Both the position numbers and the translations under genes were made by a program. From the NCBI GenBank assembly GCA_027067965.1, contig JAMOUV010000003.1:1-38370 (forward strand): a DNA stretch of 38,370 bases. Direction: 5' to 3'. Under the pieces are notes generated by a model. It did not search any database. It worked only from the letters and a program-made list of their open reading frames with translations, and was not told the DNA's origin. The stretch is from Flavobacteriales bacterium (GTDB lineage Bacteria; Bacteroidota; Bacteroidia; Flavobacteriales; Flavobacteriaceae). Position 1 is the first letter of the stretch. Every line of letters starts with the position of its first letter. Shown here in pieces: positions 6,288-14,608 of this stretch.

Positions 6288-6625
6288 GATTTGTTTTCTT
6301 TAAAATATTGATTTCTAATGGCAATAGCTCTTTTTATTTCCTTAATAGGTATTTTTTGTGTCTTTTTAACTATCCCGTGTGTAAGCAAAATTAATGCTTT
6401 TCTCTCATTTCTCAAATCCCAAAACGCAAAAAAACGATATTGCTGTCCTTTGTAACGCATTCTAAGTTCCCAAATATCCGATGTAAGTTTTTTAAAAAAC
6501 TTGACGTCGTTTTTTTCAGCAATGCGCATTAAAATAGATTGTAGTTTAATATTTGCCTTTAAGTCTAATTTCTCTTTGAATTTTAATGCTTCAGGTAAGA
6601 AAATAATTTCAACTTTACGCTTCAT
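6284..6625 (-). CDS. higB: HigB/Gp49-like RelE-superfamily toxin
   Basis: This 113-aa basic protein matches the phage-derived Gp49-like HigB pattern: a helical N-terminus, then WELRMRYKGQQYRFFAFWD, then ALILLTHGIVKKTQKIPIKE and a C-terminal helix. Members cleave ribosome-bound mRNA. It is followed by an XRE antitoxin and overlaps the end of the 863-aa gene by 11 bp, so it is physically the tail of the late operon. A separate promoter inside the 863-aa gene is likely but was not identified. Confidence 0.8.
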   Translation of the reverse strand: MKRKVEIIFLPEALKFKEKLDLKANIKLQSILMRIAEKNDVKFFKKLTSDIWELRMRYKGQQYRFFAFWDLRNERKALILLTHGIVKKTQKIPIKEIKRAIAIRNQYFKENKS

Positions 6626-9206
6626 CTTTTTTTAGCTCTTTATGGGCAATATTCCACCGGTAATTATCAATCATATACCGGTTTTTGTCATAATACACTT
6701 CGTTTTGTCGGAAATCCGGGCGTTTGTCAATTTTCAGGATGATGTCGCCGTCGAATTGGGCCTGCGATCCGCCGCGCATCTTGCCGTCTTGCGTGCGTTG
6801 AAATACCACGATAAACAATTTTCCGTCGTAGCGGCGGCGCAAGTCATAATCAAAGTCCAACCGGCGGCCTTCCTTTTCCCATACTTCCTTGTAGAGTTTG
6901 TTCCAACTGTCAATAAGGATTATGTCATAATCCCGGATAATGTCCCGCCAATTTTTCGGCACTTCGCCGGTAACGTAAATATTCTTTTCGGCCTTCGGGC
7001 TAATGTATTCTTTGACTTTCTTAACGAACAACCGGCTTTCCGGGTGTTCTTCGAGCGAAAAGAAAAGTACCTTATGGCCGTTCCGGGCGAACATATCCGC
7101 AAATTGGAACAACATACGCGTTTTTCCGGCGCCTTGCGGGGCGTCGAGCGTTACGGCTATACTTCCGTTTTCCTTGCGTTCGATGTCGCCGAGGAAGGTA
7201 GCCAGCGGTTCTTTGGGCAATTTCCACGTTTGGAAACGTTTGTTTTTCAATGTTTTAAGGTTTATGACCGCCGGCGCTTCGAGTCCTTTATTATTTTTTT
7301 TGTCTGGGTCTTGACTTTTTGGATTTTTTGACTTATCTTTGTGGTGTAAATCCTGCTTTCTCGTCCGGCCCTTTATGGGAAGCGGACCAGTTGTGAGGGG
7401 CAGGATTTCTTTTTTTAATTGTATTTCACTATTATATTTTAAGTCTCCTTCTTTGAGGAAATAAAAGGCAAATTCATGATTACGTTCTAAAACAGTTATT
7501 CTTATTTTCTTTGTCTTGCCATTTACCTTTAAATAACTTTCTAAAACATAAACAGCTTTCGCATTAAAATCCTTAATATGATTTGGCTTGGGGGGCTCTA
7601 TTGCGCTTAAAAAACCATTCTCTAATAGCTTTATTAAATTTTCATATCCCAACAAAGTAATGGGCGTTAAAGGGTGTTTTCTTCTTCCCAGAATGTTTTT
7701 TCCTAAAACTTTATTTTCTCTTACGAACCTTATTGGTTTGTCTAAAAATGAATTTATAACTTCAGGTTTCTTGGAAAAAATATTTTTTAAAAACTTTTTA
7801 GCTAACCGCCTTCTCTTTTTTATTCCCAATTGAGCATATTTATTCTCCACTTCCAAAATCTCCCCCGGAAAATCCAAGCCCGGCATATTCATTCCGGTTT
7901 CCATACTTTGTTTTTTGAGTTTTTCCAGTTTAGACCGGTCCAAATTTTCCGTTATAAAATCTACGGCCTTTTGCGCCTTGGATGCCGCCATGACGATAAA
8001 GCGGTCGTCATCTTGCATGTTTTTGATAAGCCGGCTTTTCCAACTTTTCAGGTAGGCGGCGGAATTTTTGATGTTGTCATACAGGAAACCGGCAAGCCCG
8101 GAAAGATATACGGCGCCCAGCTCGGCCACCAATTCTTCAAAGGCATAATCTTTCTCTCCGAATTTTGTTTTTTTTAAGCGATTCAGGCGCGAAGGATGGC
8201 CTGTTGAGTGTACCAGTTCATGAAACAAAGTGCCGTAGTATTGAGCCGAATTTTTGAATTGTTTCATCTGTGGCATCATCACTACATCTTGAGTGGGATT
8301 GTAATAGGCCTCATCTTGGAATTTGTGGCGGATTTTCGGTTGCGGTTCCGGGTATGCTTTTGCAATGGCTTCCGCCACAGGATTTTTTTCTTTTGATTCG
8401 TAAACATGTGTCCCGGAAATTTCTCCCTCAAAAGTTTTTTGGTTCAATTTGAAATCAATGCCTTCAACATCATCTCCGTTATATACGATATAGTGTTTCA
8501 GAAAGGGAACGGTGCAATAATATGATATGTATTTATCGGCTTCTTCGGGTTTTATTCCGGCTTTGTCCATTAAATATTTGCGCATTTCAGCGCGCTTGTA
8601 TGTTCGAAAATCCATACCCCTATCCCGTAGTTTTTTGGGAGTTCGGTAAAGTACATTGTAGAAAAAAGCAGGTTTGCCTTCGGCTCCGGGCTTGAGTTTT
8701 CCGCCGGCTTTTTTAATTTGACCTTTTGTCAGAAAATAAGGGTTATTCAGGGGCAGAGTGAAGGGCCAAATCCCCGCCAAAACCAATTGATTTATTTTTC
8801 CTTTATAGGGAATTTTACGGTCCCATCGATAGGCAATGGTATAATATTTTTTTCCTTTTTCAAGCCGGGTTTTCCATGGCATTGAAAAGGCAATATCATT
8901 TTGTTTAAGGGTATTTATCACCGTACGGGTGATCAATTTATATTCGTCATCATTCAACGGCTTATTCATGCCCTCGGGCATGCGCATAAACCAAAATCTA
9001 TCTAATCCGTTAAGTCCGCAAAGGGGATTGAGTTTCTCACGGAAATTCGGTCCAAGTTTCAGGCGGATTTTCGGGTATTTCCGGGCCTTTAAATATAATT
9101 GTTGCAAGACATTGCCTATAGGCAAATGACTATATTCTTTCGCCCACAGGCGAAGTTTTTCGGTATTTATAATTTTTCCATCGTACTGAAGAATTTCATG
9201 AATCAT
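6615..9206 (-). CDS. polyvalent protein: ArdC-like domain, HExxH metallopeptidase and RecA/RadA-like ATPase
   Basis: The protein has 863 aa in several modules. About residues 110-260 match the ArdC-type N-terminal domain (NPYFLTKGQIKKAGGKLKPG). HELVHSTGHPSRLNR at about 329-343 is the zincin active site, followed by the usual EELVAELGA helix with the third metal ligand. About 470-610 is a linker/unassigned domain. A P-loop (GAGKT near residue 692), Walker B (IILIDSW) and a KNRY motif near the C-terminus are of RecA/RadA/KaiC type. ArdC proteins protect incoming DNA from restriction, and multi-domain polyvalent proteins are often injected with phage or plasmid DNA. The ATPase could process or package DNA, which is inference. 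Confidence 0.78.
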   Translation of the reverse strand: MIHEILQYDGKIINTEKLRLWAKEYSHLPIGNVLQQLYLKARKYPKIRLKLGPNFREKLNPLCGLNGLDRFWFMRMPEGMNKPLNDDEYKLITRTVINTLKQNDIAFSMPWKTRLEKGKKYYTIAYRWDRKIPYKGKINQLVLAGIWPFTLPLNNPYFLTKGQIKKAGGKLKPGAEGKPAFFYNVLYRTPKKLRDRGMDFRTYKRAEMRKYLMDKAGIKPEEADKYISYYCTVPFLKHYIVYNGDDVEGIDFKLNQKTFEGEISGTHVYESKEKNPVAEAIAKAYPEPQPKIRHKFQDEAYYNPTQDVVMMPQMKQFKNSAQYYGTLFHELVHSTGHPSRLNRLKKTKFGEKDYAFEELVAELGAVYLSGLAGFLYDNIKNSAAYLKSWKSRLIKNMQDDDRFIVMAASKAQKAVDFITENLDRSKLEKLKKQSMETGMNMPGLDFPGEILEVENKYAQLGIKKRRRLAKKFLKNIFSKKPEVINSFLDKPIRFVRENKVLGKNILGRRKHPLTPITLLGYENLIKLLENGFLSAIEPPKPNHIKDFNAKAVYVLESYLKVNGKTKKIRITVLERNHEFAFYFLKEGDLKYNSEIQLKKEILPLTTGPLPIKGRTRKQDLHHKDKSKNPKSQDPDKKNNKGLEAPAVINLKTLKNKRFQTWKLPKEPLATFLGDIERKENGSIAVTLDAPQGAGKTRMLFQFADMFARNGHKVLFFSLEEHPESRLFVKKVKEYISPKAEKNIYVTGEVPKNWRDIIRDYDIILIDSWNKLYKEVWEKEGRRLDFDYDLRRRYDGKLFIVVFQRTQDGKMRGGSQAQFDGDIILKIDKRPDFRQNEVYYDKNRYMIDNYRWNIAHKELKKDEA

Positions 9207-9724
9207 TTGGCCAATGCTTTTTTACTTTTTTCAATGGCGGTTTTCCCTGCTTCAATTGTTTTGTCCAAAAATTGTTTTGTTTGTGCCTTGGCTTCGTCCC
9301 CCATAAGTTTATAGATTAAGTAACCTCCAATTATAATAGCAGTAACTTTTACAATGGGCCCGGCTACAAATTTCATGGCTCCTACGGTACTTTCCGATAC
9401 CGTATCCCAAATACGTTCAAATACTCCGGGTTCTTTTTTCGGGGCGTCGGCCTCATCGGTTGCAATGCTTGATTTATCGGCAACTATATAAAAATCAATA
9501 CCATCGTTCAGAATTTGTTCGTCGTCAATCCGTAAATATATAATACCATTATAAGGCATCACAGTTAATACCTTTCCTACATAACCGGCCGTAAGTGTAC
9601 CGAAGGGTTTTCGCTTTCCTACTGCCAAATCCTGTCCACGATATAAATATATTTTCTTCTTGGCATATACAGGCCGCTTATTAATAGCCAATTGCCGGGC
9701 TTCAGAAATGGACATCATGTTCAT
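9203..9724 (-). CDS. membrane-anchored late protein
   Basis: This 173-aa protein has a beta-rich N-terminal half (residues 1-85) and one hydrophobic helix (about 118-140, AGPIVKVTAIIIGGYLIYKL). A lysine-rich amphipathic C-terminal helix follows. Start and stop overlap the neighbours by 4 bp. Proteins of this build could sit in an inner virion membrane, but the family is unknown. The true start may be the second or third Met (MNMM), which makes little difference. Confidence 0.6.
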   Translation of the reverse strand: MNMMSISEARQLAINKRPVYAKKKIYLYRGQDLAVGKRKPFGTLTAGYVGKVLTVMPYNGIIYLRIDDEQILNDGIDFYIVADKSSIATDEADAPKKEPGVFERIWDTVSESTVGAMKFVAGPIVKVTAIIIGGYLIYKLMGDEAKAQTKQFLDKTIEAGKTAIEKSKKALAK

Positions 9725-10230
9725 GACGTAAAATTTTTAAGGTTATATGTATTTTCGTACTCGAAATTCTTATTTGCTATATTAAAAGTTACCTTATATG
9801 TAAGTTCAATATCCGGCCAACGTCCCGCAATTTCTTTAAGTAACTGAAAATCACCTACATATAATTTAACCGGTATTCCTCTGACTAATTTTCTTTCATG
9901 GGGACGAAACGATAAAGGGAATTGATTTAAATCGGCTTGGCCAATTTTTTTGTTTTTATAAAAAATAACCAATTGAGTTAGTTTAATATATCCATCGGCT
10001 TTTTGAAATGGTAATGAGGTGTTATTTATGACCCATAAATCTATAAGCAAATCAATTGTTTTTTGATTCCAATTGATGCGAATTTGATATACACGCGACA
10101 ATTCAAAATCAAATGCATCTTCCAAGGATAGTTTGTTTAATGCCTGTATTGCCTTCTCTTTTCCAAGAATGTATGCATAACGCAAAAAAACCGCCCATTT
10201 CAGCACATTTCCTATTTTCATTTTATCCAA
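9721..10230 (-). CDS. beta-sandwich protein resembling the LEA14/WHy fold
   Basis: This 169-aa protein starts with a short helical N-terminus. Residues 50-165 then show alternating strands with the pattern TIDLLIDLWVINNTSLPFQ, a glycine-aspartate turn and a paired-strand end, reminiscent of the LEA14/WHy domain. There is no signal peptide. It overlaps the M23 peptidase gene by 13 bp. A virion or spike-associated role fits its position in the late operon; the fold call is tentative. Confidence 0.5.
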   Translation of the reverse strand: MDKMKIGNVLKWAVFLRYAYILGKEKAIQALNKLSLEDAFDFELSRVYQIRINWNQKTIDLLIDLWVINNTSLPFQKADGYIKLTQLVIFYKNKKIGQADLNQFPLSFRPHERKLVRGIPVKLYVGDFQLLKEIAGRWPDIELTYKVTFNIANKNFEYENTYNLKNFTS

Positions 10231-10703
10231 TTTTTAAAATATTTTTCCGGATCAATCAAATGCCCATCTATCCTTACTTCTACATGGAGGTGTGGTGTCA
10301 TATTAGGATTAAGATAATAATCGGCTACATTTTGTGCTTTCCCTATTATATCGCCTGCACGGACGTATGAGCCGTTTTGTACAAAAGGTTCTAAATAAAA
10401 TATCTTCACCTTTATTCTTCCCCGACTAATTTCAACGCCCTTCATTTCCCTTGAATCGGGATATACATATAATGTACGAACCCGACCTGAAATAGGGGCA
10501 TAAATCGTTTGCCCGGGATTAATTTTTATATCCAGTCCTTGATGTATGTGTCCATGACGAGGAGCGCCGAAATATCCGCATCCGGCCGGATCACAACCAC
10601 GTAATTCAAAAGGTTGGCCAGTAGGGCTTAATAAATTAATATTTTTGGCAAACATCCTATTAACAATTAAAAATCCAATCATGGCTAACAACATCTTTTT
10701 CAT
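10218..10703 (-). CDS. M23 (LytM-type) peptidoglycan endopeptidase
   Basis: The protein has 161 aa. Residues 1-19 form a signal-peptide-like hydrophobic segment. The M23 zinc ligands are visible as H54-x3-D58 (HQGLDI) and HLH at 138-140, and the GRV strand and G-D-I-I-G turn are in place. The catalytic domain is complete. It should cut peptide cross-links in peptidoglycan during lysis or entry. It is adjacent to and overlaps the muramidase gene by 4 bp, so both bond types are covered. Confidence 0.88.
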   Translation of the reverse strand: MKKMLLAMIGFLIVNRMFAKNINLLSPTGQPFELRGCDPAGCGYFGAPRHGHIHQGLDIKINPGQTIYAPISGRVRTLYVYPDSREMKGVEISRGRIKVKIFYLEPFVQNGSYVRAGDIIGKAQNVADYYLNPNMTPHLHVEVRIDGHLIDPEKYFKNWIK

Positions 10704-11314
10704 GGGAAGGCATATTTTCGTAATATAAAAATTAGTCCTGCCAACAAAATCAATCCGGCCATTCCTCCGCCTAAATAGCGGTATTTATGCCATAATCTGT
10801 ACACACGGTTTTTCCATCCATGCTCGAAATGTGCATTATTAAGTGACTCATAATAGTCTATTCGGGCAGTATTATAGGCATCGAATAATTCTCTTTCAGG
10901 AGAAGCATTTACAGCCGCCAAAGTTTTGGGCCCCATACGACCGTCCACCTTAAGTCCGGCATAAAAATAGTCGTTTAGTACATGTTGCATCAACCGAACC
11001 GCACGGGGAATCCCGGCATTGATGCCATGATCAACAAAGGTTTCGGCTATTGCTTGGCTATCAATTTTATTGGCCATCATCGGGACCCAAAACCAATTAT
11101 AAAAAATACTCAAGGCCCTTTCTTTCGTTATAGATTTCATGTCTGCAACGGTGGGCGGTCTCCCTATTACCTTTTCATATAGTTTGGCCGAAATACCATG
11201 GTTTGTTCCTACCAATTCACCACGGCTATTATAATTACCCGGATCATGAGGGTTATTTTGATATCCCCCTTCAATTTCCAGTATGCTTGATTTATATTTA
11301 TCAAACTCGGCCAT
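10700..11314 (-). CDS. GH108-type muramidase with C-terminal membrane anchor
   Basis: The protein has 204 aa. The N-terminal EGGY-x2-NPHDPGN motif (catalytic Glu15) and a THGISAKLY-like segment identify the glycoside hydrolase 108 (N-acetylmuramidase) domain. The PG_binding_3-like region with D-G-x-M-GPKT follows (about 115-165). Residues 178-200 are a hydrophobic helix, so the enzyme is tail-anchored instead of secreted free. It cleaves glycan strands. The anchor suits either regulated lysis or a virion-membrane lytic enzyme. It is adjacent to a lipoprotein and a coiled-coil membrane protein. Confidence 0.85.
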   Translation of the reverse strand: MAEFDKYKSSILEIEGGYQNNPHDPGNYNSRGELVGTNHGISAKLYEKVIGRPPTVADMKSITKERALSIFYNWFWVPMMANKIDSQAIAETFVDHGINAGIPRAVRLMQHVLNDYFYAGLKVDGRMGPKTLAAVNASPERELFDAYNTARIDYYESLNNAHFEHGWKNRVYRLWHKYRYLGGGMAGLILLAGLIFILRKYAFP

Positions 11315-11701
11315 TTACTTAAGTATTTTGTTTAATACAACCAAAACGGCCAATATCATTCCTATATATAAAAACCATATATCTTTAAAACCATCCCTAT
11401 TCGGCTCTTGCCGGGATAGTTTTTCCGTATATTGTTCCGTCTCTTTAACGGGTTTTTGTTCGCATTTGATTTTTACTGTACCTCTTTCGTATTTTTCTAC
11501 AAGATTCAAATATTTTGTTCGATGAATAATTACCGTGTCTTGGTAAATAGTATCCGTATAACGATGTGTTACTACAATACTATCACCCGGAATCTCACGA
11601 ACGACAATCCCCGAACGCCGGGATTTTATTTTTTGTATTCCTCCGCATCCACTTAAAAGTATTATCGCGATCGCCGATATTTTGATAAATCTTCTAAACA
11701 T
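11315..11701 (-). CDS. lipoprotein with C-terminal membrane helix (spanin-like candidate)
   Basis: This 128-aa protein has a lipobox LLSGC at about residues 15-19 after a basic/hydrophobic leader. A beta-rich middle and a C-terminal hydrophobic helix (about residues 106-126) follow. Having both a lipid anchor and a membrane helix is the layout of unimolecular spanins that join the two membranes during lysis. The coding start overlaps the upstream gene by 40 bp. The spanin role is inference from topology and position beside the lysis enzymes. Confidence 0.6.
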   Translation of the reverse strand: MFRRFIKISAIAIILLSGCGGIQKIKSRRSGIVVREIPGDSIVVTHRYTDTIYQDTVIIHRTKYLNLVEKYERGTVKIKCEQKPVKETEQYTEKLSRQEPNRDGFKDIWFLYIGMILAVLVVLNKILK

Positions 11702-12027
11702 TCTTTCAACTCTTGCTTGTTTTTTTCAAACTCTCCTTTTAATTCGTAAACTTCCTTTTTCAAGGCGAGGTTTTCATGCATGAGTGTTTGAAATTGTTCT
11801 TGCAGGGCTTCTATATTTTTTTGCAGAACATTAATAACCTTATTTCTTTCTAAGAATTGGCGAGTCAATACTTCTACTTTTTTAGCTTCCAGGTCAATAT
11901 CCAATTGATCTATTTCTTTTTTGGCGCGCCAATATTCAAAAATCCATTTGCCGGACAAAAATGTAAGCACTGCAGCCACAATTTGTCCGGCAGTAGTTTG
12001 GAATATTTGGTTAAAAATTTCCTTCAT
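11662..12027 (-). CDS. N-terminal membrane helix plus long coiled coil
   Basis: In this 121-aa protein, a hydrophobic segment at about residues 13-33 is followed by an unbroken charged coiled coil to residue 118. It lies in the lysis block and overlaps the lipoprotein gene. It could be an i-spanin-like or holin-associated partner. No family is recognised. Confidence 0.55.
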   Translation of the reverse strand: MKEIFNQIFQTTAGQIVAAVLTFLSGKWIFEYWRAKKEIDQLDIDLEAKKVEVLTRQFLERNKVINVLQKNIEALQEQFQTLMHENLALKKEVYELKGEFEKNKQELKECLEDLSKYRRSR

Positions 12028-13640
12028 TAATCCGTTTCAATCTCAGGCACTTCCGGTTCGCCCATTCCGCTATCATTCCCGGAAAGTGTTAATAACGCGC
12101 CTACACCGGCTATTACCCACCACCACCATTTATTTTTTTTCTCACGTGTGGTTTCAATAATTACGGTATCAAGTGTTTCGGCGGTTTGTTCCATTACAAC
12201 TGTGTCCCCAATATTTTGGGCCATAATAATGACGGGTTTATACCCTAAATAACGAATTTCCATTTTATCTTGTGGCGCGGCTTCAATTGTTACATATCCA
12301 TTTATATCGGATACGGTTCCTTTTTTTCGTGTATGATTATATACTTCCGCTCCCATAAGGGGCTCATTGGTTTGAGCGTCTATTATTTTGAATTTCATAG
12401 TTCTAAGTATTGGATCTGCGGGGGGATGTTGGGTATGATAAGGGGGCTTTATATTTCCAATTTCAAAATCCGAATCAAAATTATCGGGTAATGTAGATGG
12501 TGTTTCATCTGTATCGGGATCACTCCCATTATGATTTTTTATATTATCACAATATTTTCCGGCTAAATAAGATCTATCATATTGATCTCCTCTTACCATT
12601 AAAAATTTATTAATTGTAAAACCGGGTTTTAAAAATTTTTGTGGTATCCATTTCGCCTTATAGCCATCCAAGCAAGCCAAAACGGATTCTCCCGGGTTAA
12701 GTCCTATTTCATAACCCGCAGATGTTTTTTGTGTACATTTTCTTACGGGGTTATTTTTATCATTTAAGATGTAAATCACCGGATCAAGGCGCATGAATCC
12801 ATTTGTAAATTGAATTGTATATCTTGCCATATTTTTATTGTTTTTTTCTTTACATAATTCTGGTATTTGAATAGATGGTTTTATTCCTCCGGTTTTGTTA
12901 TTATTTCCTTGGTGTACGGGCGTCGTAGGGTGAACCGTACGAACCGGGGGCCTGTCCGGCACATGTCTAACCGGTGATTTAACAGGTGTGGAACGTACCG
13001 GCGTCGTAGGATGAACCGTACGAACCGGGGGCCTGTCAGGTATATGTCTAACCGGTGATTTAACAGGTGTGGAACGTATCGGCGTCGTAGGATGAACCGT
13101 ACGAACCGGGGGCCTGTCAGGTATATGTCTAACCGGTGATTTAACAGGTGTGGAACGTATCGGCGTCGTAGGATGAACCGTACGAACCGGGGACCTGTCA
13201 GGTATATGTCTAACCGGTGATTTAACAGGTGTGGAACGTACGGGCGTCGTAGGATGAACCGTACGAACCGGGGACCTGTCCGGCACATGTCTAACCGGTG
13301 ATTTAACAGATGTGGAACGTACAGGCGTCGTAGGACGAACCGTACGAACCGGGGGCCTGTCAGGTATATGTCTAACCGGTGATTTAACAGGTGTGGAACG
13401 TACGGGCGTCGTAGGACGAACCGTACGAACCGGGGGCCTGTCAGGTATATGTCTAACCGGTGATTTAACAGGTGTGGAACGTACAGGCGTCGTAGGACGA
13501 ACCGTACGAACCGGAGTACGATTGGGAATAGATTTGACCGGAGTTTTTATATTCGACGAACGTACGGGTGCATTCGGCCTTACGGTCCGAACGGGAGTTA
13601 CCGTGCGAACCGGTTTTATGTAGAAATCAATTTTACTCAT
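12027..13640 (-). CDS. repeat protein with carboxypeptidase-regulatory-like domain and TonB-box-like motif
   Basis: The start is set at the ATG at 13640 (537 aa), giving an 8-bp overlap with the preceding gene; the frame is open further upstream. Residues about 10-240 are Pro/Arg/Val-rich, with seven full 27-aa repeats (core TPVKSPVRH-[IV]-PDR). A beta-rich domain follows. Then comes a CarboxypepD_reg-like domain (TMKFKIIDAQTNEPLMGAEV, GTVSDINGYVTI, IRYLGYKPVII) ending in AETLDTVIIETTR, which closely resembles the TonB-receptor motif AETLDQVVIEATK in the host Oar-like protein at 24047-27175. A membrane helix with WWWW follows near the C-terminus. Virion spike or receptor-mimic is inferred. 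Confidence 0.65.
   Translation of the reverse strand: MSKIDFYIKPVRTVTPVRTVRPNAPVRSSNIKTPVKSIPNRTPVRTVRPTTPVRSTPVKSPVRHIPDRPPVRTVRPTTPVRSTPVKSPVRHIPDRPPVRTVRPTTPVRSTSVKSPVRHVPDRSPVRTVHPTTPVRSTPVKSPVRHIPDRSPVRTVHPTTPIRSTPVKSPVRHIPDRPPVRTVHPTTPIRSTPVKSPVRHIPDRPPVRTVHPTTPVRSTPVKSPVRHVPDRPPVRTVHPTTPVHQGNNNKTGGIKPSIQIPELCKEKNNKNMARYTIQFTNGFMRLDPVIYILNDKNNPVRKCTQKTSAGYEIGLNPGESVLACLDGYKAKWIPQKFLKPGFTINKFLMVRGDQYDRSYLAGKYCDNIKNHNGSDPDTDETPSTLPDNFDSDFEIGNIKPPYHTQHPPADPILRTMKFKIIDAQTNEPLMGAEVYNHTRKKGTVSDINGYVTIEAAPQDKMEIRYLGYKPVIIMAQNIGDTVVMEQTAETLDTVIIETTREKKNKWWWWVIAGVGALLTLSGNDSGMGEPEVPEIETD
12918..13512. repeat. 81-bp in-frame tandem array
   Basis: The heptad GTACGAACC-type landmark recurs eight times at an exact 81-bp period (about 12938 to 13505). 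The units differ by scattered point changes that mostly keep the encoded Pro/Arg/Val pattern. The period is a multiple of three, so no frame is disrupted, and other frames on both strands also stay open through the array. Confidence 0.9.
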
Positions 13641-13827
13641 TTTCGATATATTTTTTGACCATAGGATGAGATTTAAGGGCCATTTTTTGTAATTGCGAAA
13701 GATTGGCAAGTCTATACAACAAATACAAATCCTCTGTATTTTGCTCTGCTATTTTTTGCAAATACTTCACTCGCATCCCCTTTTCAAGCGTAGTTTTTTC
13801 ATGTATTTCGATGGCTACCTTGCTCAT
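13633..13827 (-). CDS. small late protein
   Basis: This 64-aa acidic/basic helical protein has no membrane segment. It overlaps the upstream gene by 29 bp and the downstream repeat protein by 8 bp (ATGAGTAA). Compact overlaps on both sides support it as a real gene. Function unknown. Confidence 0.55.
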   Translation of the reverse strand: MSKVAIEIHEKTTLEKGMRVKYLQKIAEQNTEDLYLLYRLANLSQLQKMALKSHPMVKKYIENE

Positions 13828-14608
13828 TATTTTTCTTTTTAATTAATCCAAATTTTTCCTCCACCATTCTAATTTCCGAAAGAAAATCCGGGTCATTGAT
13901 CATACGAACTACAATCGCATTAAATTCAGGCAAAACGCTTGGGTCCATATGTCCAAGTGTCCGACATATTTCATTCAAAACCGGATTTTGAGGCGCATTC
14001 ATACCCGGTGTTATTTCCTTCTTTTTGGTATAATGTTCGATAGCAGTGGACAAAATGGTTTGTAATATTTCGGTAGATTTATTTTCTTCCTTTAATTTTT
14101 CTTGAATTTCTCTTAAATCAAGTTCTTTTTGCAATTTATCCGCTCTATCTTTACATTCTTCAAATAATTTCCTGTATTGATCGCGTTCTTGTTTAACCTG
14201 ATCATACAATTCTATTTTCACTAAAGCGCTTCTATGAACCGGATCATTTAATCCCGGGAAAGGGGCTTGCATTCCCGGATATGGAGGATAAGGGGCATAT
14301 GGGGACGGAATCATATTCAACGTATCATGAAAAGTGTGTTGCTTTTGTGATTGGCTATGAGAAGTCGTCGATTTAAGTGAAGTCCCGTCCCATATATATT
14401 CCCCTATTTTCCGGCGCGATGTACCATTGGGCACGTAATGTATGACTTTGATATAATCATATTTATAGCGATGGAGAATGTTGTTAAGGAAATATTCCGG
14501 GTTTTCCGGCTTGGCCTTACGTACAACCTTGACCCCATCGGGACCTATTATGTCCATATGATCGGATGCAACAGGATTAGAAATTCTATGAAGAATTTTA
14601 TTCATCAT
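13799..14608 (-). CDS. late protein with Pro-rich linker and coiled coil
   Basis: In this 269-aa protein, residues 1-85 form a compact alpha/beta part. Residues 100-122 are Pro/Tyr/Gly-rich (YAPYPPYPGMQAPFPG). Residues 125-185 are a coiled coil, and a helical C-terminus follows. There is no signal peptide. Mixed compact-linker-coil layout is common in virion scaffolding or assembly proteins, but nothing here proves that role. Confidence 0.55.
   Translation of the reverse strand: MMNKILHRISNPVASDHMDIIGPDGVKVVRKAKPENPEYFLNNILHRYKYDYIKVIHYVPNGTSRRKIGEYIWDGTSLKSTTSHSQSQKQHTFHDTLNMIPSPYAPYPPYPGMQAPFPGLNDPVHRSALVKIELYDQVKQERDQYRKLFEECKDRADKLQKELDLREIQEKLKEENKSTEILQTILSTAIEHYTKKKEITPGMNAPQNPVLNEICRTLGHMDPSVLPEFNAIVVRMINDPDFLSEIRMVEEKFGLIKKKNNEQGSHRNT

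Noticed and set aside
6642-7331. 229-aa plus-strand open frame opposite the 863-aa gene
   Set aside because: It is antisense to the conserved ATPase domain, with no recognisable motif or promoter.
12881-13288. Long minus-strand frame with 27-aa repeats (RTGPRFVRFILRR type)
   Set aside because: It is the alternative frame of the 81-bp array in the 537-aa gene. It stays open only because the period is a multiple of three, and no start signal is seen.
13312-13623. Plus-strand frame with ERTGVVGRTVRTG repeats
   Set aside because: It is antisense to the 81-bp array and has no promoter or neighbouring plus-strand genes.
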